Source: Plasmopara viticola (Eukaryota > Oomycota > Peronosporomycetes > Peronosporales > Peronosporaceae). From it: 64,000 bases of DNA. Each line of letters begins with the position of its first letter. Within the stretch, counting starts at the first letter, position 1. Under the pieces are notes generated by a model, which made no database searches, was not told the DNA's origin, and saw nothing but the letters and a program-made list of their open reading frames with translations. Location of the stretch: contig MBPM02000056.1 of the NCBI GenBank assembly GCA_001695595.3, positions 62,001 to 126,000 of the forward strand, written 5' to 3'. Position numbers and translations under genes: made by a program. Positions 1 to 11,000 of the stretch are shown piece after piece.

Positions 1-599
1 CGCACCAATCCGTCTATTGTGCTTTTAGCTCAAGAAGCATCAATAAACTTACACTGATCTCGTGGTGGTGACCATTAAATGGTGACACAGTACTTCAAAA
101 GCTAAGTTTGTTCTTAGATTTGTTTTCATTCGGTGGGAGATTGGGTCGTTAGATTTCCTTGGCGGAAACTTAACGCACGCTACCAAGACATCTTCGACTC
201 GAATGGAGGACGTAATTACATTCGGTGTTGAGAACACGACCTATAGTATACTTTTGGGTCTTAAATATTGTAGAGCTCAGTAGTTGAGGTTTAGTAATTC
301 TGACATCTCTGGCAGTACTATAATCAAAAGCTCTTGCCGTGACATAACCGCTAGTTAAAATGCTAGCTAGTGATAGTGAGAACAGATAAAACACAGAATG
401 GACGGAAAGAAAGTTGAAGGCTAATGCTGCACCCGCATATATTTGCCAGCTACAGTGTCATGCGTGGCACATAGGCAGTATCGATTCCCCATTGCGGAGC
501 TGTTTCACCCGCTCTTTAGTGCACTTCGTTACACACTTACTACTATGTCATCTTCTGTGCCTGGCTTGCGGAACTTTGCTACCTGCAGTTGGTTGCTGT

Positions 600-765
600 A
601 TGATATCCACTCTAAGAGTCATATTTTTCGCAAGTAGATTACTGTCGTTACCGCCTTTAGTCGCCGGACTCAGCGACATTGTAACGTTGGCCTCATCCAT
701 CAAACATAGCTTAAACAGTCCTTTGCCTTTGTGTGCCTTAAGTTTTCAGCGAAGACCTTGTTGCT
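600..765 (-). pseudogene. Ty1/copia polyprotein relic (pre-integrase region)
   Basis: On the minus strand this stretch translates to [21 protein letters not shown] followed by EANVTMS. The intact copia polyprotein at 3522-7637 has [18 protein letters not shown] and then EAANVTTS just before its LWHLRLGH motif. The match includes a Trp-to-stop change (TGG to TGA). The histidine motif downstream cannot be read, and flanking frames are broken. It is therefore a decayed copy of the same copia lineage, not a gene. Element ends and LTRs were not found nearby. Confidence 0.6.
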
Positions 766-860
766 TTAGCAAAGTAGAAAGGATGCTTGTTTTGCGGAAC
801 TTAAGAAATCACTTACGTAGGCTTATAGATTTATGTCTGCTAAGATATCTTCATCATTAA

Positions 861-1642
861 TCCCTTTCGAATTTAATTTAGGTGTATGCTAACCAATTCT
901 CTTTTTAACGAGCCATTTGGATGACAGGCGTGAGAGCATGACTCACCGAAGCCCTCTTGGCATTATCAGCAGATGGTCTTGCCCGCCTATATTGGCACCC
1001 ATACTTTTTGAGCCAATAGAAAATCATACTTGCTATATTGAAGGCGAAAAATGACTGTGCAGGTGTATTTATCGTTACATATTTTCAAATGTATATATTA
1101 ACGGGCTCCATTAACAGGGGACCACCGAGACATCTCGGCGATGATTAAATGTAAAATGCTAGCAAATCTGCTCTAAATTGTAAAGCATTTCACTCAAGAT
1201 GGTTGAATTGTGAGTTGTAATACCCTAAAGACCTACCTAGTCTCAATATTGATTCTTTCCCTGAATCGTATATTTAATCAAGGGCTTGTTCTTGAGCTTT
1301 ATTTGACGAGTAAAATTCTCAAGTGGGATATGAGTTGTTGCTAAGACGCAATGTCAGGGGTGGCTCTCGAAAATTTCTCGTGTGGTGCGAGATGGGTAAG
1401 CACACTGCTACCTGCACCGAGTAGGTGAATTCCAACAAAAAGGCTTGACTTTAAGTTGGTGGACGAGTCACTTAACTTATCGCTCACTAGATCAGTAATT
1501 GACCATGGGATCCGTACCGGTGGTTGTCGTCAAGGATCTGATCTTCTGTTTTTTTTTTGACAATCTTGGTGACCTTAGCAATAAACGCGTCGAATAACGA
1601 GTCCGTTCGCCTTGTAGCCAGGGACTATCCTTTTCGTATTAC
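861..1642. other. Gene-poor spacer
   Basis: AT-rich DNA with no coding-like frame on either strand. It may include more of the decayed copia element at 600-765, but I could not recognise any domain in it. Confidence 0.4.
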
Positions 1643-1654
1643 TAAGACATCTTT
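1643..1654. repeat. Target-site duplication, left (SINE-like copy 1)
   Basis: TAAGACATCTTT, repeated exactly at 1982-1993 on the other side of the element. Confidence 0.75.
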
Positions 1655-1981
1655 AGCTTGGAAAAGGTTGGGGTGACGCCCTCCTTCCAAGCGCGGGGGC
1701 TAAATGCTCGCGCGCTTCGGGTAGGTGCTCTCGGGCATCTGCAGGTCTCTAACGAGTCTCACCCTCGACGCGACGGTCTCCAGCACCGGGCGCCACCTGG
1801 GCTCTTACCAAGTCAGAGCTAAGCAAAATAATGGAAGACCCTCACGACCTCGGTGCTGACTGCACTGCCCGCCGAACGAGACCCGACGTATGCGGACACC
1901 ACTCTATGCCGTGGACTAGCCAGACTGAGTCTAGCACGTGCATAACTTGGCAACGCGATAACGTAATACATTACATTACAT
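1655..1981 (+). mobile_element. SINE-like retroposon, copy 1
   Basis: A roughly 325-bp unit that recurs at 15854-16177 and, inverted, at 21321-21646. It starts near GGAAAAGGTTGGGGTGACGC and ends in a short simple-repeat tail (TACATTACATT here, TACAA repeats in the other copies). It is flanked by a 12-bp direct repeat TAAGACATCTTT at 1643-1654 and 1982-1993, read as a target-site duplication. It has no terminal inverted repeats and no coding capacity. These traits fit a non-autonomous element moved by LINE-type target-primed reverse transcription. I could not identify a convincing Pol III A/B box or tRNA head, so SINE-like is as far as the call goes. Confidence 0.75.
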
Positions 1982-1993
1982 TAAGACATCTTT
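1982..1993. repeat. Target-site duplication, right (SINE-like copy 1)
   Basis: TAAGACATCTTT directly after the repeat tail. It matches 1643-1654 in all 12 positions. Confidence 0.75.
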
Positions 1994-2622
1994 GGTCTGA
2001 CTTAAGACTAAAACCTTTTAAGGCGTAACTTAAAATTGTTTTGACAACGCTATCGACAAGCTGAAGATTCTTCGAAGCCCAAAAGAACAAAGAGTCAGGC
2101 CGACACCTTCATTGCCTGAAAGGGGAGACGTTCACGGACCAGCGCGCAATATAGAGCGGCAGGCGCGCGTTTCTCACCGCGGTGGAGAAGGGAGCCCTTT
2201 ATATTATTTTTTGCCAGCTCTAAAGTGATTGAGCTTTTCATGGCTTACCGCCTATGGTTCAGGGGCACACTTAGTAGGCGCGACTTTAATAGAAGAGACC
2301 AATATCGAGCAGTGAAACCTGCAAAAGCCAAAACTCTCCTTTTCGACTTGATGAGGTCATCGAAAAATGACCCGGTTGTTCGGCAGCTTTCTTGGCCAAA
2401 CCAATTTTTCGGTGAAGAAAAAGCGTATCCACGACCATCCTTTCAGTATTAATTTAAGGTTGCAAATTGTGGTATTTGGAATACTAGAATATATATATAT
2501 ATTTTATGAAATAGTATATACCCATTAAACTCCCCACGAATACAATTACTTATGCATTGCCCACGTCAAACAACACCTACGTACATTTCGTATGCATATT
2601 GAGCACAATATTTCCTGAAAAT
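1994..2622. other. Spacer with an unrecognised short frame and an AT microsatellite
   Basis: A 75-codon frame at 2225-2452 (plus strand, GTG start, ends AYPRPSFQY) resembles nothing I know, and I do not call it a gene. A short (AT)n run lies at about 2489-2502. The rest is AT-rich 3' flank of the convergent secreted-protein gene at 2623. Confidence 0.4.
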
Positions 2623-3024
2623 CTAGACTGATTGAGAGGAGGCGCTTGTGCTGCTGTTGCAAGTGCATTCAGCCACGGTGAGCACTACCTCCATCGACGC
2701 GAGGCCATTCTTGTAGACGGAGCAAAGGCTCGTGGCGCGATTATAGCAGTTGCGCCCCTCTTGAACCTCCCAGAACTCGCTAAGCAGGCACAGGTCTTCG
2801 CACTTACTTTCACGCTCCTCAGGTTGCGAGTCCCATGGAGTCGACTTCATGTGGGCTATGCGGTCGAACATATCCTGCTTCTTAGCCAGCACCTCCTGGT
2901 GCATTGCGCGCTCCTCGACGTGATGGTCACTCGTAGACTTGCTTGCGTGGATTTTGAGTTGGGACTCCTGAGTTGCAGAGGCCGAGGACGCTAGGAGAGC
3001 GAGAACAGTGGCAAAGATTTTCAT
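2623..3024 (-). CDS. Small secreted cysteine-rich protein (candidate apoplastic protein)
   Basis: Predicted 133-residue protein. I chose the ATG at 3024 because it gives a textbook signal peptide, MKIFATVLALLASSASA. The frame is open 26 codons further upstream, but that extension would bury the signal. The mature part has a charged, His/Lys/Glu-rich first half and a second half with six cysteines (C-x3-C, two single Cys, then C-x-C near the end), which could form three disulfides. No RXLR, EER or LFLAK motif is visible, so it is not a typical cytoplasmic effector. There is no transmembrane segment after the signal. The family is not recognised. Secretion is well supported, but a role in host interaction is only inference from size, cysteines and signal peptide. 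The TAG stop is at 2623-2625. It lies alone between a SINE-like element and the copia insertion. Confidence 0.65.
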   Translation of the reverse strand: MKIFATVLALLASSASATQESQLKIHASKSTSDHHVEERAMHQEVLAKKQDMFDRIAHMKSTPWDSQPEERESKCEDLCLLSEFWEVQEGRNCYNRATSLCSVYKNGLASMEVVLTVAECTCNSSTSASSQSV

Positions 3025-3267
3025 CTTGCGTCGAGCTCCAAACGAAATCTGATTTTTTCCAGGAATCAGCAAACCACCAATAAGCGAGAGACAAACTTGC
3101 AATCCTCGCTATGATTTTATTTAATGCCAGACAAAGTATCTATAAATTGTGGGGCGTCTGCCATATGTAAGAAACACACTTTTAGAGAGACATTCAAATT
3201 TTAGATTTATACAAAGAATTGCTAGAAACAAGGGGTCTTAAACTTAAAATATTTTCTTAAGGCAGTG

Positions 3268-3302
3268 TCCTTGTATTGTATTGTATTACGTTATCGCGTT
3301 GC
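3268..3302 (-). mobile_element. 5'-truncated SINE-like fragment
   Basis: On the minus strand, GCAACGCGATAACGTAATAC followed by ACAATACAA is the last part plus TACAA-type tail of the SINE-like family seen at 1655, 15854 and 21321. Only the 3' terminal part is present, as expected of a 5'-truncated reverse-transcribed copy. No target-site duplication is evident. Confidence 0.6.
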
Positions 3303-3325
3303 AGGTTTGCAAGCAAACCTGCAAC
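3298..3325. repeat. Perfect 13-bp inverted repeat (hairpin)
   Basis: GTTGCAGGTTTGC, two A residues, then its exact reverse complement GCAAACCTGCAAC. It abuts the truncated SINE-like fragment. It could be a snap-back product formed at insertion. There is no terminator-like T tract. Confidence 0.6.
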
Positions 3326-3414
3326 AGCGTACTGAACCAGCACAAGCTATTTAGCAAGACGACTTAGTTATGCATCAAATTAAAATGACCCACGAAAGAA
3401 AGCCGCTCTTTGAC

Positions 3415-3419
3415 GCGAC
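3415..3419. repeat. Target-site duplication of copia element, left
   Basis: GCGAC flanks the element here and again at 7787-7791. Five base pairs is the usual target duplication for Ty1/copia integrases. Confidence 0.75.
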
Positions 3420-3564
3420 AATTGAAGATGTTACTTGGGCACTAGTTGGCAAATTGCAAAAGTGAATATATTTATAAGTGCTAATTTTAAGTAGTCACCA
3501 ACTGATTGCAGATACCGGTACTTACCGATATGTAGTTGCTGGTCGAGGCGTCGATTCTCCAACA
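3420..3564 (-). repeat. 3' LTR of copia element
   Basis: 145 bp, identical to 7642-7786. The polyprotein frame runs into it: the last 14 codons and the TAA stop at 3522 lie inside this LTR. A purine tract GAGGCGAGTGGGAG (3565-3578, minus strand) directly precedes it and is itself coding. Confidence 0.88.
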
Positions 3565-6500
3565 CTCCCACTCGCCTCGTCAGCACTTGGCGACTTGATG
3601 CCCAACTTGTTCCGGAGATTTTGAAACTGCACAGCGCTGATTGGCTTGGTCATCATGTCGGCCATCATGTCGTTTGTTGAGCAATACTGCAACACCACTT
3701 GGCCATCTTCTACCTTTTCACGAACAAAATGATAACGAATGTCGATGTGCTTGGTGCGCTTGTGAAATTCCGGGTTCTTGGCCAATGCAATGGAGCCCTG
3801 ATTGTCCTCGTAAACTGTAACCGCTTCATCAGTTGTCAACTCACCCAATTCGCACAAGAAAGCCTTTAGCCATATAGCCTCTTGTGTTGCCTCCGACAAC
3901 GCCATGTATTCAGCTTCAGTAGATGACAGCGCCACCGTACGTTGCTTCTTGCTTCTCCAGCTGATGCATCCGCCGTTCATCATAAACGCATAGCCGCTCG
4001 TGCTTCTTCTTGTTGCAATATCTCCAGCCCAATCTGCATCCGTGAAACCTCGAAGTCCATCATCGCAGCCCGGTTGGAATTCAATACCATGTGTCCTTGT
4101 CCCTTGAATGTACCTGAAGACCCGCTTGAGTGCTTGCCAATGAGTAGGACATGGATCTGCCGCAAATTGGCTGAGTACTCCCACTGCTGCCGCGAGGTCT
4201 GGTCGAGTACATACCATGAGATACATGACGCACCCTACTGCATTTCGATAGGGGACTCCAGCCATGGTCACGTCGTGTTTACAACCGTCTTCACACATAT
4301 TCTTTGTCAGTTTGAGGCCCGGATCTTGAGGTGTCTTGACCGGGTTACTGGCATCCATCTTAAAATTGTGCAAAATGTCACTTGCAAACTTATTCTGTCG
4401 CATCGAAATAACTCCACTTGTCTTGTCTTGCTCAATTTCAATTCCGAGGAAAAACTTGAGCTGGCCCATATCAGTCATCTCGAATCGATTACTTAATGCT
4501 TGCTTGGTATCTTGTAGAATCTTGACACTGCTGCTTGCGAGCACTAAATCATCAACGTAAAGAGCCACAAAGATCATGGCTTGGTCGTTTCGCATCAAGT
4601 AAATGCAGTGGTCTGACTCACACTTCTTGAACCCAAGCTTAAGCATGAACTCGTCGATGGTCTTGTTCCACATGCGAGGTGACTGTTTCAGGCCGTATAG
4701 TGACCGCTTGAGCTTGCAAACAAAATTCGGGTGCTCTTGATTCACAAAGCCGTCCGGTTGCTCCATGTATATGTCTTCATCCAACGGTCCGTTAAGGAAC
4801 GCTGTCTTGACGTCCATTTGATGCAGTGTAAGGCTGTATTTGGCAGCAAGACTAAACAGGATCCGAATTGATGTGAGCTTCGCCACCGGTGCAAACGTTT
4901 CATCATAGTCAATGCCGTACTTCTGTGAGAAGCCTTTAGCAACAAGACGAGCCTTAAACCTTTCAACTTCCCCGTCTTGATTCTCTTTCACGCGAAAAAC
5001 CCATCTGCATCCAATCGCCTTGCGTCCTTTTGGCAATGGCACAATCTCCCAAGTTTGATTTTTATGCAGGGACTTAACCTCTGAGTCACAGGCTTCCTTC
5101 CACTTTACAGCGTCACTAGATTCCATAGCCGACTTGAATGAAGTCGGCATTTCTCCCACTGAATCCATGACGTAGGCCGCCTCAACATTGAAGCAGTCTT
5201 GTGCTGCTGCCGACATCTCTTTAAGTCCACGACCTTTGCTGAAGATTGTATGCCGCTTAATTCTTGGAATTTCTGTTGCTTTCTCGAGCGATTCATTTCG
5301 TTGGTGACGTTTCCTGCCCACCTCAATGTCAACATCGGAAGAAGTTGCCTCTTCTTCTTGTGATTCTTCATCAGTTTCTTCGACATCTTCGATGACAACC
5401 TCTTCATTGCAGTGATCACGCTTCACAGTATCAAAGACCATTTCCATAAACCTGGCATCGCGACTGACTAGCACACGACGGGTTTGTAGTTCCTCAAAAC
5501 GATACGCCTTTTCATGCTCGGAATAACCGATAAAGCGGCAGCGTACCGACCTTGCATCAAGTTTGGTGCGCTTTTCTTTGGGAACCGTGACAAATGCGTG
5601 GCAACCAAACACCTTAAGGTTTGCCAGCAATGGCTTTTTACCGGTCCAAATTTGGTGAGGTGACTTGTCGTGAGAAACAGCGCGTGTAGGACAACGATTT
5701 CGTAGGAATGCAGCGGTCATAACTGCTTCGCCCCAGTAAATTTTTGGTAATCCAGCGTGTTCCATCATGCACCTCGCGCACTCAACCAACGTTCGGTTCA
5801 TGCGCTCAGCCACTCCATTCAGCTGTGGTGTGTACGGCGGGGTGAACTTTTGAGCGATTCCCCGGTCACTGCAAAACTTGGCCATTCTGTGCGATGTATA
5901 TTCTCCACCATTGTCACTGCGAAGCGACTTTACTCGATATCCGGTTTGCGTTTCAGCAAGCGCGACATATTCAGCAAACTTGGTAAAAACTTCGGATTTG
6001 TTGCGCAGCAAGTATACCGTGCAAAAGTGTGATTTGTCATCAATAAATGTGACGAAATATCGCTTTCCACTAAAAGTAGGCGTCCGCATAGGGCCACAAA
6101 CATCACTGTGGATGACCTCCAGCACTTGTTTCGCACGGTTAGGTGATGACTTGATGTAGCTTGTACGCGTTTGTTTGCCAAGCGAACATCCGTCACACGC
6201 CTCCCACTGCTTAACAGACGCAATGTCAATACCAGTTCCATAGTTTTTCTTAACAATGGCATCCAATCCACTTAAGCCAATGTGACCAAGTCGAAGGTGC
6301 CAGAGGTACGAATTGGTGTCCCCATGGCATCCCATCGAAGTTGTCACATTTGCCGCCTCAGCTGGAATTGGTGTCATGCAGAGCTTGAACAAACCCTTTC
6401 CTTCGCGAGCACCAAGCTGCCATCGCAAACCTTTTGCATTTGCAAAGCAACCATCTCGCTCAAAGGTAACTGGTCCGACATCCTTCGTAAAACGGCCCAC

Positions 6501-7637
6501 TGAAAACAAATTTCGCAGTAGTTTCGGAATGTGCCACACACGTGTAAGTACACCTTTCTTGATTCCACGTGGTGTTTGCATTGACATAACTATGTCACCC
6601 GTTCCAACCGCTTGAACAATACCGTCATCAGCGAGGTGTACGTCCACCGGAGACATGACCTTGTAGTTGATCATGTACTCTTTCGAGTGCGTCATATGCT
6701 GAGTTGCACCCGAGTCTACCAGCCAAACACTGCTTGACTTGGTAGCACTTGTGTCACCACCCACCGAAAATAGAAAGTCGCTAGAAACATCTTCAACTTG
6801 TGCGACATTCGCACGCTGTGGCCTTTGCCGCTCCGCATTATCACGAATTCGCGCGGAACACTTGGCAATCCAATGACCTTGTTCCCCACAGTAATGGCAA
6901 GATCCACTTGTCTTCGCCTGCACAAGACGTCCTTTGCGCTTGTTGTTATCATTAGCCATGAACGCTTGCCCTTGGTTGTGCGCGGCTCCATCGATGCCGC
7001 CACCCTGTTCCTTGCGCTTCATGTCTTCATGTAGTACCCGAGACGTCACGAGATCCCACGTCAACGAATCAGCACGTGACTCCAGTGCCGTGATGAGAAA
7101 TTGGTACGATTCACTCAAACTGCTCAGAAGCGTGATAACCAAGTCGTCCTCGCTAACCGGAGCCCCGATCGCATCAAGCTGCTCCGCTAGTGTCTTCAAC
7201 TTGTTAATGTGCTGAAGCACATCATCACCTTCATCCATTGTTGCTGTCAGGAAACGTCGACGAAGGAAGAGTCGATTGGCGAGGCTCTTCTTCTCGAAAT
7301 GTCCTTCGAGTCTTGACCATGCATCATGCGCGCCAGTCGCAGAACGAACCAGTGGCAGCTGCGAATCTTCCATCGCGAGACAGATGATCGCAAGCGCCTT
7401 GCGTGACTTCCTCTTATAGGTTCCTTGGTCCAGCGAAGTGACGCACTGCTCCAACTTAATCTCGCCACTTGCCACGTCCCACAGATCTTTCTCCTCCAAC
7501 ACCATCTGCATCTTGAATTTCCAGTTGTGGAAGTTGGTGCCGTCGAACTTGTTAATCCGGCTTGGCGTAGACGCGTCCATGGTGGCGAAGGCAGAGTCAG
7601 GGGGTGGGAAGGCAGAGTCGGCGGGGCTTGGGCTCAT
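3522..7637 (-). CDS. Ty1/copia Gag-Pol polyprotein
   Basis: A single 1371-residue polyprotein from the ATG at 7637. The frame is open two codons further, but those overlap the primer-binding site. Domains in order: N-terminal copia-type Gag ([13 protein letters not shown] near residue 35); CCHC zinc knuckle [14 protein letters not shown] near 250; aspartic protease with DSGATQHM near 310; pre-integrase motif with LWHLRLGH near 450; integrase core with [16 protein letters not shown] and [11 protein letters not shown] (about 515-640); reverse transcriptase from IGCRWVF to the active-site YVDD (about 880-1080); and RNase H with DADWAG, STEAEYM and EDNQGS (about 1220-1330). All key catalytic residues I can check are present. 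The protein supplies the enzymes for reverse transcription and integration in virus-like particles. The end of RNase H is encoded in the 3' LTR. There is no sign of a frameshift between Gag and Pol. Confidence 0.95.
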   Translation of the reverse strand: MSPSPADSAFPPPDSAFATMDASTPSRINKFDGTNFHNWKFKMQMVLEEKDLWDVASGEIKLEQCVTSLDQGTYKRKSRKALAIICLAMEDSQLPLVRSATGAHDAWSRLEGHFEKKSLANRLFLRRRFLTATMDEGDDVLQHINKLKTLAEQLDAIGAPVSEDDLVITLLSSLSESYQFLITALESRADSLTWDLVTSRVLHEDMKRKEQGGGIDGAAHNQGQAFMANDNNKRKGRLVQAKTSGSCHYCGEQGHWIAKCSARIRDNAERQRPQRANVAQVEDVSSDFLFSVGGDTSATKSSSVWLVDSGATQHMTHSKEYMINYKVMSPVDVHLADDGIVQAVGTGDIVMSMQTPRGIKKGVLTRVWHIPKLLRNLFSVGRFTKDVGPVTFERDGCFANAKGLRWQLGAREGKGLFKLCMTPIPAEAANVTTSMGCHGDTNSYLWHLRLGHIGLSGLDAIVKKNYGTGIDIASVKQWEACDGCSLGKQTRTSYIKSSPNRAKQVLEVIHSDVCGPMRTPTFSGKRYFVTFIDDKSHFCTVYLLRNKSEVFTKFAEYVALAETQTGYRVKSLRSDNGGEYTSHRMAKFCSDRGIAQKFTPPYTPQLNGVAERMNRTLVECARCMMEHAGLPKIYWGEAVMTAAFLRNRCPTRAVSHDKSPHQIWTGKKPLLANLKVFGCHAFVTVPKEKRTKLDARSVRCRFIGYSEHEKAYRFEELQTRRVLVSRDARFMEMVFDTVKRDHCNEEVVIEDVEETDEESQEEEATSSDVDIEVGRKRHQRNESLEKATEIPRIKRHTIFSKGRGLKEMSAAAQDCFNVEAAYVMDSVGEMPTSFKSAMESSDAVKWKEACDSEVKSLHKNQTWEIVPLPKGRKAIGCRWVFRVKENQDGEVERFKARLVAKGFSQKYGIDYDETFAPVAKLTSIRILFSLAAKYSLTLHQMDVKTAFLNGPLDEDIYMEQPDGFVNQEHPNFVCKLKRSLYGLKQSPRMWNKTIDEFMLKLGFKKCESDHCIYLMRNDQAMIFVALYVDDLVLASSSVKILQDTKQALSNRFEMTDMGQLKFFLGIEIEQDKTSGVISMRQNKFASDILHNFKMDASNPVKTPQDPGLKLTKNMCEDGCKHDVTMAGVPYRNAVGCVMYLMVCTRPDLAAAVGVLSQFAADPCPTHWQALKRVFRYIQGTRTHGIEFQPGCDDGLRGFTDADWAGDIATRRSTSGYAFMMNGGCISWRSKKQRTVALSSTEAEYMALSEATQEAIWLKAFLCELGELTTDEAVTVYEDNQGSIALAKNPEFHKRTKHIDIRYHFVREKVEDGQVVLQYCSTNDMMADMMTKPISAVQFQNLRNKLGIKSPSADEASGSVGESTPRPATTYR

Positions 7638-7641
7638 AACC
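7629..7641 (-). other. Probable primer-binding site
   Basis: Immediately after the 5' LTR the minus strand reads GGTTATGAGCCC. This resembles the initiator-tRNA-Met complementary site (TGGTATCAGAGC type) used by many copia elements, with mismatches. The proposed ATG of the polyprotein sits inside it. Confidence 0.4.
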
Positions 7642-7786
7642 AATTGAAGATGTTACTTGGGCACTAGTTGGCAAATTGCAAAAGTGAATATATTTATAAG
7701 TGCTAATTTTAAGTAGTCACCAACTGATTGCAGATACCGGTACTTACCGATATGTAGTTGCTGGTCGAGGCGTCGATTCTCCAACA
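7642..7786 (-). repeat. 5' LTR of copia element
   Basis: 145 bp, identical to the 3420-3564 copy, starting TGTTGG on the minus strand. It should contain the promoter and the start of the genomic RNA, but no clear TATA box could be assigned. Confidence 0.88.
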
Positions 7787-7791
7787 GCGAC
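7787..7791. repeat. Target-site duplication of copia element, right
   Basis: GCGAC, identical to 3415-3419. Confidence 0.75.
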
Positions 7792-8024
7792 AAGTGCCAA
7801 GTATCTGGTGCTAAGCTTAATAGCTACTAACACAGATGACTTCACTCCATCTCCCGGCCTTCCCTACTATCCAGCCATAATGTCAGTGGCATCCTGCAAA
7901 AACAATAATTTGTACACTACTTCGGGTCATTTCCTAAAGAATAACGCATTCGTTGCCTCGTTTAATGCCAAAGAGCATACTAAAGAAACTTAAATATTAG
8001 ATTGTTCTATTGACAAAAATGTCT

Positions 8025-11000
8025 TTACGCTTGACACGTGCCGCTCCTTTTCAGCTTCACCAGTTGATTATACATGGTTGTGTGTGGACAAAGCCGTCGG
8101 TAATTGCCGAGCCGCTCGGGCAGTTCTCCATACATGCGAGGTACTTTACCTCGTAATATGGCCGTCAGGTCTTGATTCAATTGGTGTGCGGCGAGCTCCT
8201 CGACCTCACGAGGATGGCGCGTATACGCGTGTGGCCGCTTCTTTTCATCCTCTTCATCACGTTGTCGTCGTGCAATGACTTCTGCTAACTTGGCACGATC
8301 AAAGTGAAGAGGATCGACCACGCCAAGGGTATCCAACATCATGGCGTCCTTGACGCGATAATCGAGATGATGCTCCCGTGCCATGGAAGGAGACGAGTTA
8401 ATCTCAATGAGCCACGGTCGCAAGTCGGAATCCAGTAGAATATCGTACCCAAAAAGGTCAAAACTATTAATTTGAAACGGGATCTGGTCTTCTCCACAGA
8501 GAAGCGCTTTGAGCACCACTTCGTCGATTCTCCGTTTGACTTCTTCCACGTTGACACCCTCCGCTGCAAGTCTCTTCCATAAATACGCCAACGAGGTTTT
8601 CGTCCCTCCAGTCTCTGCTTCTTCAGCTACGTCACATTCTTTGCGTATGGCTTCTTGCAACGTGACACGGTTTGCACGACCAATATTGGCAGTACTATTG
8701 TCTTTTTGTAGACTGCTATTCGTCAAGTGAACAAAGAGATTGCTAATGCCATTGTCTTGATATGGTCGAGTACACAAGCGAACAAAGCCTTCGTCGTAGA
8801 TGAACGCTTCCAGCGGATTAAACGACGTGACGAGTACATACAGCCGCAGGTCAAATTTATACCCATCCAGTAATCGTGGCGCAGCAATGTACTCTTGAAT
8901 CACCACTTGCTCGCCATAGATCACATGGCTCAAATCATTTACCAACGAAATGCCCCGTCCACGCGACAGCGCGACGGGTTTCATGATCCAAATATTCGAA
9001 TCTTCGGACATTCCACGGCGTTTCAAGTGCGCGCCGCGTTCCTGAAAGGCGTGGACAAAACTCACGTATTCTTTGGGTAACAAGAACGTGAGTGGAATGA
9101 TATCAAACACATGGCGCAGGCGCTTATCGGCCGCCTGATATTTTCCAATTAATCTTTTTAAACAATCTTTGCGGGTCAGAGCCTTGGCATGCTGAAAATG
9201 GTTGACTTTTTGCCACACCAAGAGCGCCAGGCGCTCAACTCGTGGCTTGCTCCACGTCCACAGCAAGTTCCACGTTGTTTTCAAGCCAAGTCCAGCCGGG
9301 TGGTCCTCCCACCCACCACCTAGGCGGTCTAACGCTTGCGTCACAATCTCTGACACTTCCTTCCGTGCAGTAGAGTTGATTCGATAATGGGGTGTCCACG
9401 GTTTCGCCGCGGCTAGCGGCACCATTTCTTCTGGCGCCACAATCTTGGGGCCAAACACCGTCGCGTAGTCGTGCATTATACTCTGCCAACTTTCGTACAT
9501 TTTCTGCTGCAACCGCATCGTGTGGTCCCCCGTACCACTGAGTGGACGATACGAGACGGACGCAGCCTTGCGACTCTGTTCGTACACTGAAGTAAGGATA
9601 CAAGAAAAGTTGCGAAAGTAAAAGCCGTAGTCTATACACTCGACCACCGGGGTACGCGGTAGGACAAGCCTATTGCCACAAGACTCGACTTTACGGCTTT
9701 CCCGACCTACTTCTACCCACAAGGTCTCGTTTTTGATTGTCGCCGACTCTGTCGCAGTTGCGCGTTCTTTTAAAGTGTTTTCCTCACACTTGAAACCCTT
9801 TAAATCATCACAACATAAGGATTTAAGCCATACCTTTGCTGACGGACGCTCTTCGATCAATGGAGTCGAGTCGGGAGGTGGGCTATCAGGTAGCGCTGTG
9901 ACAGGCAAACCTTTTGCTTCTTTTTCGACGTGCAATTGTTCAAGCTTTGCTGCGGCCCGTAACGTCATCAACTTCTGTAGATCCACAGCAAAGGATGCGT
10001 CCAGAGCATCTTGCTGCTGGTTTTCGATCCTTTCTTTTAAACACGTGGTATCTCCACAAAATCCTTCCTTTTCCTCCACACCATATGCAGTCGTCTCCGT
10101 CTTTGTGACCACTCTCTCTGGCTCTTCATCTAGACCACAATTTCGATCCACATCACATTCGAAGGCTTCCGAGACGGTCTCCTCCTGACTTTCACCGCCG
10201 TCTTTTCTGGCACTGTCGCTACCACTTTCGCTCCTATCAGTGTGATTGTCATTATCCTGAGAGCTCGGGACCTGTACTTTAAGCGCCAAAATGGCCACTT
10301 CATTCGCCTCGTCGCTCTCAGAGCAATTACTGACGTCACTCTCTTCGCTCGCTTCATCGCTGTCACTGCTACCAAGCTGTTTCTCACACTCCTCCTCTTT
10401 CATCCTCGTCTCGCGTGGCTTGTGCTTATTCTCCTCTTTTCGCTTGGCTTGCAAGTCGCGTCTCGCTTGCAGTCGCTGACAAGCCGCTTGTCGTCGAAGT
10501 TCGCGCTCACGATCGACTTGTTGCGTTCGGTCCCTCGCTTCTTCTTCCGCCGATCGTTTCACTACACGAGGCCTCCGTCGTTTCTTCGACGCATTCTCAC
10601 CCGCAGAAATCATAAAGCTCCTTTCAGTCAAAGAGACCACTCCTTTTGTTGCATTCCGTTGTATCATCGTACGCGCCATCTGAGCTGCCGCTTTCTTATC
10701 ATTCCACCGCACAGTTGCTGCCTCAATCTCAGGACAAAACTTGACTTGCGAACGCTTCGTTGCTTCCTCCATTAGAGTAGACGGGGACGATGGGAAGGGC
10801 GGGATCGTCACGACGGCTGCGGATGAGCTTTTCTTGAGCGTATAAGCGGTCAACGGCGCTAGCGCCACATTCACGTCGCCTCGTATTAGCTGACACACCC
10901 GTTCCTGAGCTCGCTGATGCGTCATATGGTGCTGTACCAGTGCCAGCTGTCGAGTCGCATAGGTCCCTAATTGTTTGCCTTCGTGAGGCGTCAATGAATC

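Larger units (their letters stand above)
3420..7786 (-). mobile_element. Complete Ty1/copia LTR retrotransposon
   Basis: A 4.37-kb element on the minus strand: 145-bp LTR, primer site, one uninterrupted Gag-Pol ORF, purine tract and 145-bp LTR, bounded by GCGAC target duplications. The two LTRs show no difference in my base-by-base reading, and the ORF has no stop or frameshift, so the insertion should be recent and may still be mobile. The LTR is unusually short. On the element strand it starts TGTTGG, as copia LTRs do. The other end reads CTTCAATT rather than ending in CA, so that border could be off by a few bases. The target was spacer DNA between the secreted-protein gene and the TTLL gene. 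Confidence 0.9.

Noticed and set aside
414..860. A 148-codon plus-strand frame
   Set aside because: Starts with TTG and lies antisense to the readable copia relic. It is Leu/Cys-rich without a domain.
1831..2028. Short frames within the SINE-like copies (also near 16019 and 21264)
   Set aside because: They are repeated only because the element is repeated. They extend into unrelated flanks and show no conserved start or stop.
9673..10775. Plus-strand frames of 171 and 177 codons inside the TTLL gene
   Set aside because: Antisense shadows of the charged, low-complexity N-terminal region of the TTLL protein.
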